From Bacillus licheniformis DSM 13 = ATCC 14580 (GTDB lineage Bacteria; Bacillota; Bacilli; Bacillales; Bacillaceae): 64,000 nucleotides of DNA. This document shows positions 26,074 through 34,203 of this stretch, piece after piece (position 1 is the stretch's first letter; each line of letters begins with the position of its first letter). The translations under genes were made by a program, and so were the position numbers. The stretch covers positions 3,035,501 through 3,099,500 of the forward strand of contig NC_006270.3 of the NCBI RefSeq assembly GCF_000011645.1. The letters are read 5' to 3'. The notes under the pieces were generated by a model. That model was not told the DNA's origin. It searched no databases and saw nothing but the letters and a program-made list of their open reading frames with translations.

Positions 26074-27255
26074 TCATGCATCTGACTGAGCGGAGAGCTG
26101 CTTTTCCTTCCTGTTGTATAAAAACGCCGTTCCTATTGCAATCAGCAGCAATGCGAGCAGAACCGCGAGCAAAAGCTGCATACTAAAATAATCAACCAGC
26201 ATTCCGCCAAAAAGCGGTCCGATCATTCTTCCGCCGGTCGCCATACTGTTGACAAACCCTTGATAAAACCCTTCTTTCCCTCTCGGTGCGAGACGGTTTG
26301 CAATCGTCGGCACAGCCGGCCATACAAGCATTTCGCCAATGGTCAGCACAACCATCGCAGCAAGAAAAGCCGGAAACCGTTCAGCGCCAAACAAAATTCC
26401 GTATGCCATCATAAAAATGACAAATCCGATCACGATTTGGTTTTTCAGCGATTCGGCAAACCGTTTCACAAAAAAACCGATCAGCGGCTGACCGAAAACG
26501 ATGAGCGCCCCGTTCACTGTCCAAAGCACGCTGTACTGCCCAAGAGATATCCCCAGCTCCTGGGTATGTGAAGCGATGGTCGAGGACCATTGCGAATAAG
26601 CGATCCAGCCGAGCAGGTAGCCCGTACATATGACCAAAAGCGCAGAAAATTTCGATTTCCCGCTGACTGAATCGGCATGATCCAAAACAGATGACTGCAT
26701 GGCTTTTTCAGACCGGATGCGTTTAAATCCGAAAAACGCAATCATGAAGAAGACGGCGTACAGCATCGCATTCGCGAGAAAAACATACGTAAATGAAAAA
26801 GAAGCGACAATTCCGCCGAGCGCTGAGCCAACTGCCACACCTGCATTTTGGGCCACGTATACAGAGTTGAACGGCTTTCTGCCGCCTTCCGGCCAAACTG
26901 ATCCGGCCATTGCATAGCATGCCGGAAAAACGATCCCTGATCCAAAACCGGCCAACGTTAAGAAAAGAATGTACTGGAACCAATCGTGAAAAAAGACGAG
27001 GCCAGAAAGGCTCGCAAACGTGATCACAATTCCAAGAACAACCGTTTTAAATCCGCCGATTTTATCGAATAGATATCCCCCGAACAGGTTGCCCAGCACA
27101 TTTGCCCCTGAGTTCAGCATCAGCACAAATCCGGCCGCTGTCAGCGACTTTCCCAAATGCTGATGGATATAGATGGTATTCAGCGGCCATAAAAAAGATG
27201 CCCCCGTGACATTGATAAACATTCCGATGACCAAAAGCCATAATGTGCGCGGCAT
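26074..27255 (-). CDS. yttB: Major facilitator superfamily transporter YttB
   Basis: A 393-residue MFS carrier with 12 predicted helices. The loop-2/3 motif is GGYLFDKIGGFKTVV and a mid-protein duplicate is present, in the drug-efflux/sugar-permease-like group. Its substrate is unknown; B. subtilis YttB is annotated only as a putative efflux protein. The start at 27255 follows GAAAGAAGG. A terminator between it and the upstream metQ-like gene suggests a separate transcript. Confidence 0.82.
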   Translation of the reverse strand: MPRTLWLLVIGMFINVTGASFLWPLNTIYIHQHLGKSLTAAGFVLMLNSGANVLGNLFGGYLFDKIGGFKTVVLGIVITFASLSGLVFFHDWFQYILFLTLAGFGSGIVFPACYAMAGSVWPEGGRKPFNSVYVAQNAGVAVGSALGGIVASFSFTYVFLANAMLYAVFFMIAFFGFKRIRSEKAMQSSVLDHADSVSGKSKFSALLVICTGYLLGWIAYSQWSSTIASHTQELGISLGQYSVLWTVNGALIVFGQPLIGFFVKRFAESLKNQIVIGFVIFMMAYGILFGAERFPAFLAAMVVLTIGEMLVWPAVPTIANRLAPRGKEGFYQGFVNSMATGGRMIGPLFGGMLVDYFSMQLLLAVLLALLLIAIGTAFLYNRKEKQLSAQSDA

Positions 27256-27344
27256 AGCGTTTCCTTCTTTCTCTTTATCATTCCCTCTAGATTCTATTCG
27301 TTTTGCCCATTTTTTTCAATTGACACGTTTTCGATTTTCAACAT

Positions 27345-27367
27345 AAAAACCCCCTTTTTAAAGGGGG
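27345..27367 (-). terminator. Terminator after the metQ-like gene
   Basis: An 8-bp stem (CCCCCTTT/AAAGGGGG) is followed on the minus strand by TTTTT, 8 nt beyond the stop. Confidence 0.75.
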
Positions 27368-27374
27368 AATTTTT

Positions 27375-28199
27375 TTATGATTGCGTCATCCATTTCGGCT
27401 TTCCGAAACCGGCGAATTCCCGATCGATCGTCTCCTCGAAAGCTTTGGATTTTACCGCTTCTTTGAGATCTTTGGCGAATGGCTTGTCTTTGTTTTTTTC
27501 ATCCACTACCACTTGGTTGCGGTAGCGGTCGGGCATGTTCTCAAGCGCTAGGGCGTCCTGCAGCTTCATATTGGCGGAGAGAGCGAAATTTCCCGGGACG
27601 GCCGCGATATCCAGGTCATCGACAGCTCTTGGAAGATTGGCGGATTCAAGCTGTTTAAATGTCAGCTTTTTCGGATTTTCCGCAATGTCCTGCACAGAGG
27701 CTTTCAATGTGTCGACATCGCTTTTCAGCCGAATCAGCCCCTGATCCTGAAGGGTTAAAAATGCCCTGGCAGCATTGGCCGGATCGTTTGGAACAGCCAC
27801 TTCCGCTCCGCTTTTGACATCGTTCAAGTCGTTATATTTGGCAGAATAGAGCCCCATCGGAGCAGTCGGCACAGAAATGAGAGCCGCAAGATTTTTATTG
27901 TTTTCTTGATTGTATGATTTCATAAAAACCTCATGCTGAAACAAATTCGCGTCGAGCTCGCCTTCACTTAACGCAGTATTCGGCTGTACATAATCGGTGA
28001 ATTCGATCACCTCCACTTTGTAGCCTTTTTTCTCAAGCTCAGGTTGAATCGCTTTTTTGACCATATCGTAATACGGTCCTGCAGTGGCGCCTATTTTGAT
28101 CGTTTTGCCGTCGCTTGCGGCATTGTTTCCGCACGCGGCCAGAAGCGCCAGGCTCAAGGCCAGTCCCAGCGCAGAAGTCCATTTTAATAACTTTTTCAT
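27375..28199 (-). CDS. metQ: MetQ/NlpA-family methionine-binding lipoprotein
   Basis: A 274-residue lipoprotein (lipobox LAAC, Cys23) of the NlpA/MetQ family. Family segments include GATAGPYYDMVKKAIQPEL, EVIEFTDYVQPN and PNDPANAARAFLTLQDQGLI. MetQ delivers methionine to the MetNP importer. It starts at the ATG at 28199; the longer frame from 28217 overlaps its ribosome site. A SAM-I riboswitch precedes it, confirming a methionine role. No metN or metP gene is adjacent, so this is an orphan binding protein that would rely on a transporter encoded elsewhere. Confidence 0.9.
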   Translation of the reverse strand: MKKLLKWTSALGLALSLALLAACGNNAASDGKTIKIGATAGPYYDMVKKAIQPELEKKGYKVEVIEFTDYVQPNTALSEGELDANLFQHEVFMKSYNQENNKNLAALISVPTAPMGLYSAKYNDLNDVKSGAEVAVPNDPANAARAFLTLQDQGLIRLKSDVDTLKASVQDIAENPKKLTFKQLESANLPRAVDDLDIAAVPGNFALSANMKLQDALALENMPDRYRNQVVVDEKNKDKPFAKDLKEAVKSKAFEETIDREFAGFGKPKWMTQS

Positions 28200-28220
28200 G
28201 TTGATCTCCTCCTTCAAAAT

Positions 28221-28361
28221 AAAAAAACTCTTTCAGCCGCCTGAAAGAGTTGTTCAACTTATCTTTCAGAATGCGCCTGACATTCTGCTGGATTTAGCAC
28301 CTTGCACTGCTGCAGGTTGCTGAGATTTCACCGGGCCAGTCCCTCCATCTCTCTTTATAAG
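28221..28361 (-). promoter_or_regulatory. SAM-I riboswitch (S-box) of the metQ-like gene
   Basis: The minus strand carries the conserved S-box segments from P1 (28357-28361 with 28258-28262) through GATGGAGGGACTGGCCC, ATCTCAGCAACC and AAGGTGCTAAATCC. A 10-bp terminator stem (28227-28236 with 28241-28250) and T7 follow. Confidence 0.95.
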
Positions 28362-28391
28362 CTGCATATTCGGTTTTTAAATGATTTCTTT

Positions 28392-28420
28392 ATTTTACGT
28401 TTGAATATTTAGATTTGCAA
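28392..28420 (-). promoter_or_regulatory. SigA promoter of the metQ riboswitch transcript
   Basis: TTGCAA (28415-28420), a 17-nt spacer and TAAAAT (28392-28397), about 30 nt before the riboswitch P1. Confidence 0.65.
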
Positions 28421-28494
28421 GAAGTTTTTTCGGTATAAACATTTTTTTCTTTTTAAGCTAAAATATAGTTATCAATTAAGAAAGGAGACGAATC

Positions 28495-29175
28495 ATGGAA
28501 TCTATCATGCTGATCGGGTTTTTATCCTTCCTTTTTTCCATCTGCTATCTTGTATTTCATTTGATCAGAAGGATTTTTTCTCCAGGCAAAAGGTTTTCCA
28601 GGAAACTCTTTTATCCTTGTTTTGCCGGCGGACTTCTCCTCCTGATCATCTCTGCACCTTATTACGATGAGGAAACATATGCCGCCGATGAGAAAAAAAC
28701 GGAGAATCTGACAACCGAGCTTCAGGAACTGAAAACTGAACACAGCGCTTTGCAAAAGGAGCAAACCGCATTAAAGCAGCAGGTCAAACAGGCAAACAAA
28801 AAACTGAAGGCAGTCAAAGCGGAGAATGACACATTAAAAAAAGAAAACGAAAAACTGACAAAAGAAAAAGATTCGCTTACGAAAAAAACAAAATCGCTGA
28901 CAGAAAAACTGGCCAAGGCTGAAGAAAAAAGCGGCAGTGCCGAAACCTCTGTAAAAGAAAAGAGCGCCGCCGCTCAGGCCGAAGCGTCACACAGCACGCC
29001 CGCCGCCAAGAAAAGCAGCGCTGAAAGCAAACAGGAGTGCAAAATCAAAGGAAGCGTCAACCATATTTATCATACACCGGGCAGTACATATTATGACCGC
29101 ACGAAAAACGTCGCTCGCTGGTTCTGCACAGAACAGGAGGCGCGTGATGCGGGGTACAGACCGCCAAAACGTTAA
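28495..29175 (+). CDS. Membrane-anchored coiled-coil protein with sunset-type C-terminal domain
   Basis: A 226-residue protein. Two hydrophobic segments (about 4-22 and 40-56) lead into a long Lys/Glu-rich heptad-like coiled coil (about 65-150). A low-complexity Ala/Ser linker follows. The C-terminal module runs from CKIKGSVNHIYHTPGS to WFCTEQEARDAGYRPPKR (about 182-226). That end resembles the sunset domain found with secreted nucleases, including its paired Cys and GxYYDRT core. No enzyme domain is present. I do not know a function; a surface-exposed scaffold is the simplest reading. AAGGAG precedes the ATG and a bidirectional terminator follows. Confidence 0.72.
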   Translation: MESIMLIGFLSFLFSICYLVFHLIRRIFSPGKRFSRKLFYPCFAGGLLLLIISAPYYDEETYAADEKKTENLTTELQELKTEHSALQKEQTALKQQVKQANKKLKAVKAENDTLKKENEKLTKEKDSLTKKTKSLTEKLAKAEEKSGSAETSVKEKSAAAQAEASHSTPAAKKSSAESKQECKIKGSVNHIYHTPGSTYYDRTKNVARWFCTEQEARDAGYRPPKR

Positions 29176-29176
29176 A

Positions 29177-29201
29177 AAGCCGGCATACCGCCGGCTTTTT
29201 T
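29177..29201. terminator. Bidirectional terminator between the coiled-coil gene and ytrF
   Basis: A stem (AAGCCGGC/GCCGGCTT) with T6 on the plus strand and T5 on the minus strand separates these convergent genes. Confidence 0.82.
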
Positions 29202-29202
29202 C

Positions 29203-30534
29203 CTAAAGCTCTCTTCTTAATGCTGTCAGCACGTTCGTTCTTGTCGCTTTAATGGCCGGATTCAGGCCGGAAAGAATGGCGACACCCGCACTGATCAATG
29301 TCGCGATGAGGACAAGACTGACCGGAATATGCGAGAAGGTGATACTGAGCTCTGCCGCACTCGCTTCTCCTTCTGAAACCGATGATAAAATGACAGGTAT
29401 AATCTTGTTCACTAAAAAGCTGACACCGTATGAAATGATAATACCTAAAACAGATCCTAAGATGCCGATATAGGCGCTTTCCAGCAGGAACATTTTTCGG
29501 ATCACATTCGGGCTTGCACCGATCGCTTTCATAATGCCGATTTCCTGCGTCCGCTCTGTAACCGCCATTGTCATCGTGTTGAAAATCCCGATCGCTGAAA
29601 TAAAGACGGCAATGACTCCGACAAAGATCAGACCGATTTTAAAAGCCATGAAAAAAAGATTGATGCTATCGAGCTTTTTCGTTATTGAATCGACGTAGTA
29701 GCCTTCATCCTCCAAATCTGTTGTCAGCTGTCCGACATGTTCAAAGTTATCCGCGTAAACCGAAAGCGTTTTTTCGATCATGCCGCTGTCTTTTTCCGAC
29801 TTCAGAAAGCCGGTGATGTCTTTTTGCATGCCGTTGCTGACATAGACTGTTGAATCGCTCGCCCATTCATACGAAGGTTTTTTTGTCACTCCGACAACTT
29901 TCAGATCATATGTTTTCGCTTCCCCTTCTTCTCCTGTTTTTTCATCCATTTTTGAGATCTTTAATTCAATCGTTTTGCCGAGAATATCTTCTTCGTATCC
30001 TTTCGGCTCTTTTGCTTCCTCAGCATTATTTTCCATCTGCTTTTCATAATCTGCGGCTTCCTTTTTCGTCCAGAGGTTCTTCCCGAAATGGTAGCCGACG
30101 ACAATTTCATTCGGTGTTTTCGCTACGCGGCCGCGATCGAGTTTGATATTGGCTTTTTGCTCAGCGGCCATGTCGGTAATTGTAATATTCGACATTTGAT
30201 TATTGGTCCTGTTGCCCAATTTTGCTTCAGCAGGTGCGAACACGTTTGTGCGCTCGATAATCGCGGACACATCTTTGCGGTTTTCAAATTCTTTCAGGTC
30301 TTTCTTTTGAACCTTTTGATCGCTTTGCCCTTCTTTTCCGACAACATTTATCTCGGTCACGATCTGCTCTTTCATCAGCTGTTCAGTCATTGATTTTTGC
30401 AGTCCGAATCCGACCGATGCGAGCACGATTAAAAACGCGCAGGCCACCGTTGTTGCGAGAATGGTCATGAATACACGCAGGCGGTTTTTCCTCATATTTC
30501 TTCTAATGAACTTCAACTGGTCCTTAAACTTCAA
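29203..30534 (-). CDS. ytrF: ABC permease YtrF (MacB/FtsX-type)
   Basis: A 443-residue permease with one N-terminal helix (about 20-42). A large extracytoplasmic MacB-like domain follows, and then three C-terminal helices of the FtsX domain (AVTERTQEIGIMKAIGASPN is the typical loop). It pairs with the ATPase YtrE, whose gene overlaps by 11 nt. In B. subtilis the ytr operon is induced by lipid II-binding antibiotics and affects cell-wall thickness. Last gene of the operon here. Confidence 0.9.
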   Translation of the reverse strand: MKFKDQLKFIRRNMRKNRLRVFMTILATTVACAFLIVLASVGFGLQKSMTEQLMKEQIVTEINVVGKEGQSDQKVQKKDLKEFENRKDVSAIIERTNVFAPAEAKLGNRTNNQMSNITITDMAAEQKANIKLDRGRVAKTPNEIVVGYHFGKNLWTKKEAADYEKQMENNAEEAKEPKGYEEDILGKTIELKISKMDEKTGEEGEAKTYDLKVVGVTKKPSYEWASDSTVYVSNGMQKDITGFLKSEKDSGMIEKTLSVYADNFEHVGQLTTDLEDEGYYVDSITKKLDSINLFFMAFKIGLIFVGVIAVFISAIGIFNTMTMAVTERTQEIGIMKAIGASPNVIRKMFLLESAYIGILGSVLGIIISYGVSFLVNKIIPVILSSVSEGEASAAELSITFSHIPVSLVLIATLISAGVAILSGLNPAIKATRTNVLTALRREL

Positions 30535-31222
30535 CAGTCTCTTCCCCTTTCTCTAACACGCCGTCAGATAAATGAAATTTCGTATTGGCGATCGATGCCA
30601 CCTCGTCATCGTGCGTGATGATGACAAATGTAATGCCGCGTTCCCTGTTCAGCTGCCGAATGAATTCAAGGATTTCCTGCTCTGTTTCGGAATCCAGGCT
30701 TCCGGTCGGCTCGTCGGCTAAAATGATTGAAGGATTCAAAATCAAAGCGCGGGCGATGCTGACGCGCTGCTGCTGTCCGCCTGAAAGCTCATTCGGATAG
30801 TGGCCGGCGTGGTTTTCAAGGCCGACGCGGTGGAACATCTCGTTGACGCGCTGCTTCCGCTCCGACGGATGAACACCTTTTAAAGTCAGGGGAAGTTCGA
30901 TATTTTCGAAAGTCGTCAAGCTCGGAATCAGCTGAAAACTTTGAAAGATGAAGCCGAAATGTTCAAGCCTGAATGCGGCCCATTCTTTCTCGCTGTACTT
31001 CGTGACATCCGTGCCGTCAATCATGATCTTCCCTTTTGTCGGGGCGATGTAGCCGGAAATCAAGTTCAGCAGTGTCGACTTTCCGGAGCCGCTCCGTCCG
31101 ACAATACAGGCGATTTCTCCTTTTTCAACGGTAAGCGAGACGTCCTTTAACACCTTAATTTCATTTTCCCTTCCCTTTTTGCCGACTTTAAACGAGTGGT
31201 GAATATGCTTTACACTGATCAT
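30524..31222 (-). CDS. ytrE: ABC ATPase YtrE (LolD/MacB-type)
   Basis: A 232-residue ATPase with Walker A GRSGSGKSTLLN, Q-loop, signature LSGGQQQRVSIARAL, Walker B IILADEPTGSLDSE and the H-loop ITHDDE. It belongs to the MacB-like exporter or mechanotransmission class and partners YtrF. An AGGAG ribosome site precedes the ATG at 31222, which lies 25 nt after ytrC. It is fully intact. Confidence 0.92.
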   Translation of the reverse strand: MISVKHIHHSFKVGKKGRENEIKVLKDVSLTVEKGEIACIVGRSGSGKSTLLNLISGYIAPTKGKIMIDGTDVTKYSEKEWAAFRLEHFGFIFQSFQLIPSLTTFENIELPLTLKGVHPSERKQRVNEMFHRVGLENHAGHYPNELSGGQQQRVSIARALILNPSIILADEPTGSLDSETEQEILEFIRQLNRERGITFVIITHDDEVASIANTKFHLSDGVLEKGEETVEV

Positions 31223-31247
31223 TTGTAAATCTCCTCTCCATTAATGA

Positions 31248-32225
31248 TTACAGCTGTTTTATTTTTTTGAAAATCAAGAAGTAACTGATTAAAAATCCGA
31301 CTGCCGAACCGATCAACATACCGAATATATAGCTGAACAGACTCGAAGCAGCGGCTGTGCCGAATCCCCAGATGCCGAATAAAATCACGAGAATCTGGAT
31401 CGGACGATCCATTTTTCTCCAAAGGAAAAAATGTCCGTTCCGTTCAAGCTGCTGTTTGATAAAGCAGAAATAGCCGATTATATAAAACAAGATCCCCATG
31501 GCGAGCGGAATAAGCGTAAAGGCCAGGCTGCCGTCTTGAATGCCGAAACTGTTGAGGTATATGATCGGCGTTATATAATCTAGTAGTTCTGTTTCACCAT
31601 AAAAGAAAGCAGGGTCATGCCCAAAGAAACCCAGGATGATTCGTAAGTTGGCCAGCGGAAGGCCGATCAGCAAATACGGCAGAATCGACGCTGAAAAAGC
31701 AACGATCATCTGGGCCAGCGGATTGCCGGTCATCGCGCCCGCCGCCATGACAAGCGAGTAGACCATAAAGCAGAAGATAACCGCCCCGATAAAATACTCA
31801 TGGAAAAAGACAACGTCAACGTTATACAAAATAATCAAAGCGTAAGATAACAAGTAAGATAATAGCTGGGCTGTTAAAAGAATTGAAATGCCGAAGAAAT
31901 ATTTAGTATTGAAAATGACGCCGCGCTTGTAAGGGAGGCCGAGTGTAAAGTCAAGCGTTCCTCTGCTCCGTTCAAACCCGATCTGGCTGATCGCAAGCGC
32001 GACTCCGCCAACCCAGAACATTCTCATGGCCCCGCTTACCCCATAATCTTTATATAAAACGCACTCTATATCGGGAAATTTTTTCTGTTCTGCAAGGCAT
32101 CCCTGGTACTGGAAATAATCATTCAAAATCGCAAGCGGTTCACTCAGCAACACCGCTGCAAAAACAACTAAAAAAATCCAGAAATGCTGTTTCCATTCTT
32201 TATATAAAAGTCCGCGGTCTACCAT
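31248..32225 (-). CDS. ytrC: ABC-2-type permease YtrC/YtrD
   Basis: A 325-residue membrane protein with six or more predicted helices and no recognised catalytic motif. It is the membrane partner of the YtrB ATPase, whose gene overlaps it by 7 nt. B. subtilis has two adjacent paralogues (ytrC and ytrD) here. This window has only one, and the next gene begins 25 nt later, so one copy is absent rather than decayed. Which paralogue remains cannot be decided without alignment. Confidence 0.82.
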   Translation of the reverse strand: MVDRGLLYKEWKQHFWIFLVVFAAVLLSEPLAILNDYFQYQGCLAEQKKFPDIECVLYKDYGVSGAMRMFWVGGVALAISQIGFERSRGTLDFTLGLPYKRGVIFNTKYFFGISILLTAQLLSYLLSYALIILYNVDVVFFHEYFIGAVIFCFMVYSLVMAAGAMTGNPLAQMIVAFSASILPYLLIGLPLANLRIILGFFGHDPAFFYGETELLDYITPIIYLNSFGIQDGSLAFTLIPLAMGILFYIIGYFCFIKQQLERNGHFFLWRKMDRPIQILVILFGIWGFGTAAASSLFSYIFGMLIGSAVGFLISYFLIFKKIKQL

Positions 32226-33097
32226 CTTCGCTTACCTCCATACTTCGCGATGAATACTTCCTCAAGACTGACCGGAAGCTCGTTCCAAACTTTCGGAGAC
32301 AAACTTTTAAGAAATTGTTTGCTCACATTGTCTTCTTTCGGAACCAATACCGTATAAAAGACGCCGGTGTGGTCCAAAACAGGGATTTCCCTTTCCCTGA
32401 TTTTTAAATTGACATCTTCTTCAAATGCCATTTGAATTTTAATAAAATCGCCTTTCAGTTCATCAAGATCCATGATGTTCGACAATGTATTGTCTTCGAG
32501 AAAACCGATTCGGTTGCACATTCTTTCAATGTCCTCAAGCCGGTGAGATGTGATGAGAATCGTCGTGTTGTTTTCAGCCACTTCATCGACCATCAGCTGA
32601 AGAACGTCTTGTCTTGTGACGGCATCAATGCCGTCTGTCGGCTCATCAAGCAGGATGACCGCCGGCCGGATCGCAAATGACAGGATCAGCGACATTTGCT
32701 TTTTCAATCCTGTAGACAATTCCCTGTACTTTTTTGTTTCGGGAATATCGTATCGGTTCATTAATTCATTTGCATATGTAACATCAAAGTCCGGATAAAT
32801 GTTACGCAAAATATTGACGAGCTGTTTGTAATTGTATTTTTCGAAATAGGTGTTTTGAACGGGCATATAGACGATGTTGCGCTTGACGAGCGGATGATCC
32901 TTCACCTTGACGCTGCCGAAAAAGATATCTCCCTCATCAGGCAGCAGGATTTGCTGAATCAGGCGAAGAAGCGTCGTTTTTCCTGAGCCGTTTCTTCCGA
33001 GAAGTCCGAAAATCTCTCCTTCCTCCAGCTTAAAGGAGATGTCTTTAAGTATTTGTTTTCCGTCAATCGTTTTTGAAACAGATTTGAGCTCAATCAT
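32219..33097 (-). CDS. ytrB: ABC ATPase YtrB
   Basis: A 292-residue ATPase with Walker A GRNGSGKTTLLR, a degenerate signature LSTGLKKQMSLIL, Walker B VILLDEPTDGID and an H-loop TSHR. The C-terminal extension is typical of ABC-2 exporters. It overlaps ytrA (8 nt) and ytrC (7 nt), so translation is coupled. It drives the YtrBC transporter of the cell-wall-stress ytr operon. Confidence 0.92.
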   Translation of the reverse strand: MIELKSVSKTIDGKQILKDISFKLEEGEIFGLLGRNGSGKTTLLRLIQQILLPDEGDIFFGSVKVKDHPLVKRNIVYMPVQNTYFEKYNYKQLVNILRNIYPDFDVTYANELMNRYDIPETKKYRELSTGLKKQMSLILSFAIRPAVILLDEPTDGIDAVTRQDVLQLMVDEVAENNTTILITSHRLEDIERMCNRIGFLEDNTLSNIMDLDELKGDFIKIQMAFEEDVNLKIREREIPVLDHTGVFYTVLVPKEDNVSKQFLKSLSPKVWNELPVSLEEVFIAKYGGKRRW

Positions 33098-33482
33098 TCA
33101 CTTCGCCTCCTCTCACTTCTTCGTCGATTTCCGCCATCCACTCCTGCAGCTTTTTGGTGTCGATCCCCGCGTAATGCGCATCGATGATCAGCTGCTTTAA
33201 CTGCTCTTTAATCATCGCAATCTTCCCTTCATCAAGCGTAACTTTCGCGTTTTCTGAAATATACGTTCCTCTTCCCCTCAACGTTTCAATAATCCCTTCC
33301 CGTTCAAGTTCTTTATAGGCTTTGCTGACCGTATTCGGGTTTGCAATGATAATGGTTGCAAGCTCTCTGACAGAAGGAAGTTTATCTCCAGGCTTGATTA
33401 TCCCTTTTAAGCACAGCTCTTTCATCTGCTGGATGATCTGCTCATAGATTGGGGTTGAGCTTCTCGGATCGATTTGAATCAT
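33090..33482 (-). CDS. ytrA: GntR-family repressor YtrA
   Basis: A 130-residue short GntR regulator of the YtrA subfamily. The winged HTH (KPGDKLPSVRELATIIIANPN then TVSKAYKELEREGII) fills residues 10-75, and a short helical dimerisation tail follows. In B. subtilis YtrA represses the ytr operon and ywoBCD and releases on cell-envelope stress. A matching operator dyad lies at the ytrG start site. It is the second gene, after ytrG. Confidence 0.93.
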   Translation of the reverse strand: MIQIDPRSSTPIYEQIIQQMKELCLKGIIKPGDKLPSVRELATIIIANPNTVSKAYKELEREGIIETLRGRGTYISENAKVTLDEGKIAMIKEQLKQLIIDAHYAGIDTKKLQEWMAEIDEEVRGGEVND

Positions 33483-33524
33483 CTATCTCCCTTCTTTCTC
33501 GTTCAATCTCAGCGTTATTCACTT

Positions 33525-33653
33525 TTAAAAAAACACATATCCCAAATTTTCTTGAATCATAAAGCCCAGCTTCGCAAGTACAAACAAGAACGAACAGGCA
33601 ATGATAAACGCCACGACAACCATTGGCGTTACTTTTTTATGTTTATCACTCAT
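33525..33653 (-). CDS. ytrG: Small membrane peptide YtrG
   Basis: A 42-residue peptide (MSDKHKKVTPMVVVAFIIAC at its start) with one membrane helix. It is the leading gene of the ytr operon in B. subtilis as well. The ATG at 33653 follows AAAGGAG; the longer frame from 33740 would run across the promoter and operator. Its role is unknown. Confidence 0.85.
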   Translation of the reverse strand: MSDKHKKVTPMVVVAFIIACSFLFVLAKLGFMIQENLGYVFF

Positions 33654-33684
33654 GAGTATTGCTCCTTTACATGTGTGTGTTAAC

Positions 33685-33705
33685 TGTATTACTCGATGTA
33701 GTACA
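33685..33705. promoter_or_regulatory. YtrA operator at the ytr promoter
   Basis: A near-perfect dyad of two 8-mers, TGTATTAC and GTAGTACA, is separated by 5 nt. It begins 6 nt downstream of the ytr -10 element and so covers the transcription start. Confidence 0.72.
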
Positions 33706-33711
33706 CTTAAT

Positions 33712-33740
33712 ACAATATAGACATCGTCCTTTTTTGTCAA
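33712..33740 (-). promoter_or_regulatory. SigA promoter of the ytrGABCEF operon
   Basis: A consensus TTGACA (33735-33740), a 17-nt spacer and TATTGT (33712-33717) on the minus strand. Confidence 0.8.
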
Positions 33741-33751
33741 TCGCTTTTTTC

Positions 33752-33785
33752 AAAAAAATGAACCCTTTCAAAAAGGGTTCATCTT
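33752..33785 (-). terminator. Terminator of ytzC
   Basis: A 9-bp stem (GAACCCTTT/AAAGGGTTC) overlaps the ytzC stop. It is followed on the minus strand by T7. Confidence 0.75.
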
Positions 33786-34051
33786 TCATACGATCTCTGC
33801 AGAATCATATTGTTTTGAAGGGTTTGCAGCTGGAGCCTTTTGCGGTGAATTTCCTCCCTTTGCTGCTCATTGGCAAACAGCGAAAGCTTGTTTAATTCAT
33901 TGACCGCGTTTTCAAGCATCAGCTGCGCATCGCTGTACTCTGTCTCATTGTAATGTTCCTGCCTGCTTGCAGTTTCAAATTGAGATAAAGCATAATCATA
34001 AGCATCTTCGCTTCTTTGGATGTGCTCTCCGACGGATTGTCTTGTAGCCAA
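33779..34051 (-). CDS. ytzC: DUF2524 protein YtzC
   Basis: A 90-residue soluble, glutamine- and glutamate-rich helical protein (MATRQSVGEHIQRSEDAYDY after initiation) of the DUF2524 family, function unknown. The TTG at 34051 is preceded by GGAGGGG at good spacing. Starts further upstream (34114) run into the divergent ytqA region without a ribosome site. It is divergent from ytqA as in B. subtilis. Confidence 0.82.
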   Translation of the reverse strand: MATRQSVGEHIQRSEDAYDYALSQFETASRQEHYNETEYSDAQLMLENAVNELNKLSLFANEQQREEIHRKRLQLQTLQNNMILQRSYER

Positions 34052-34203
34052 AGTAAACCCCTCCTTAATGGAAAAATCCATCGTGATTAGTTTGGCCATC
34101 ACAGCTGTGATCATTGAAGAAAATAATTGGGAATCGGTTTGTTCTTATCGTGTTTATTTGCTACAATTTTAGGATGCGTGATACTAAAAGGAGGTCCTTT
34201 TGT

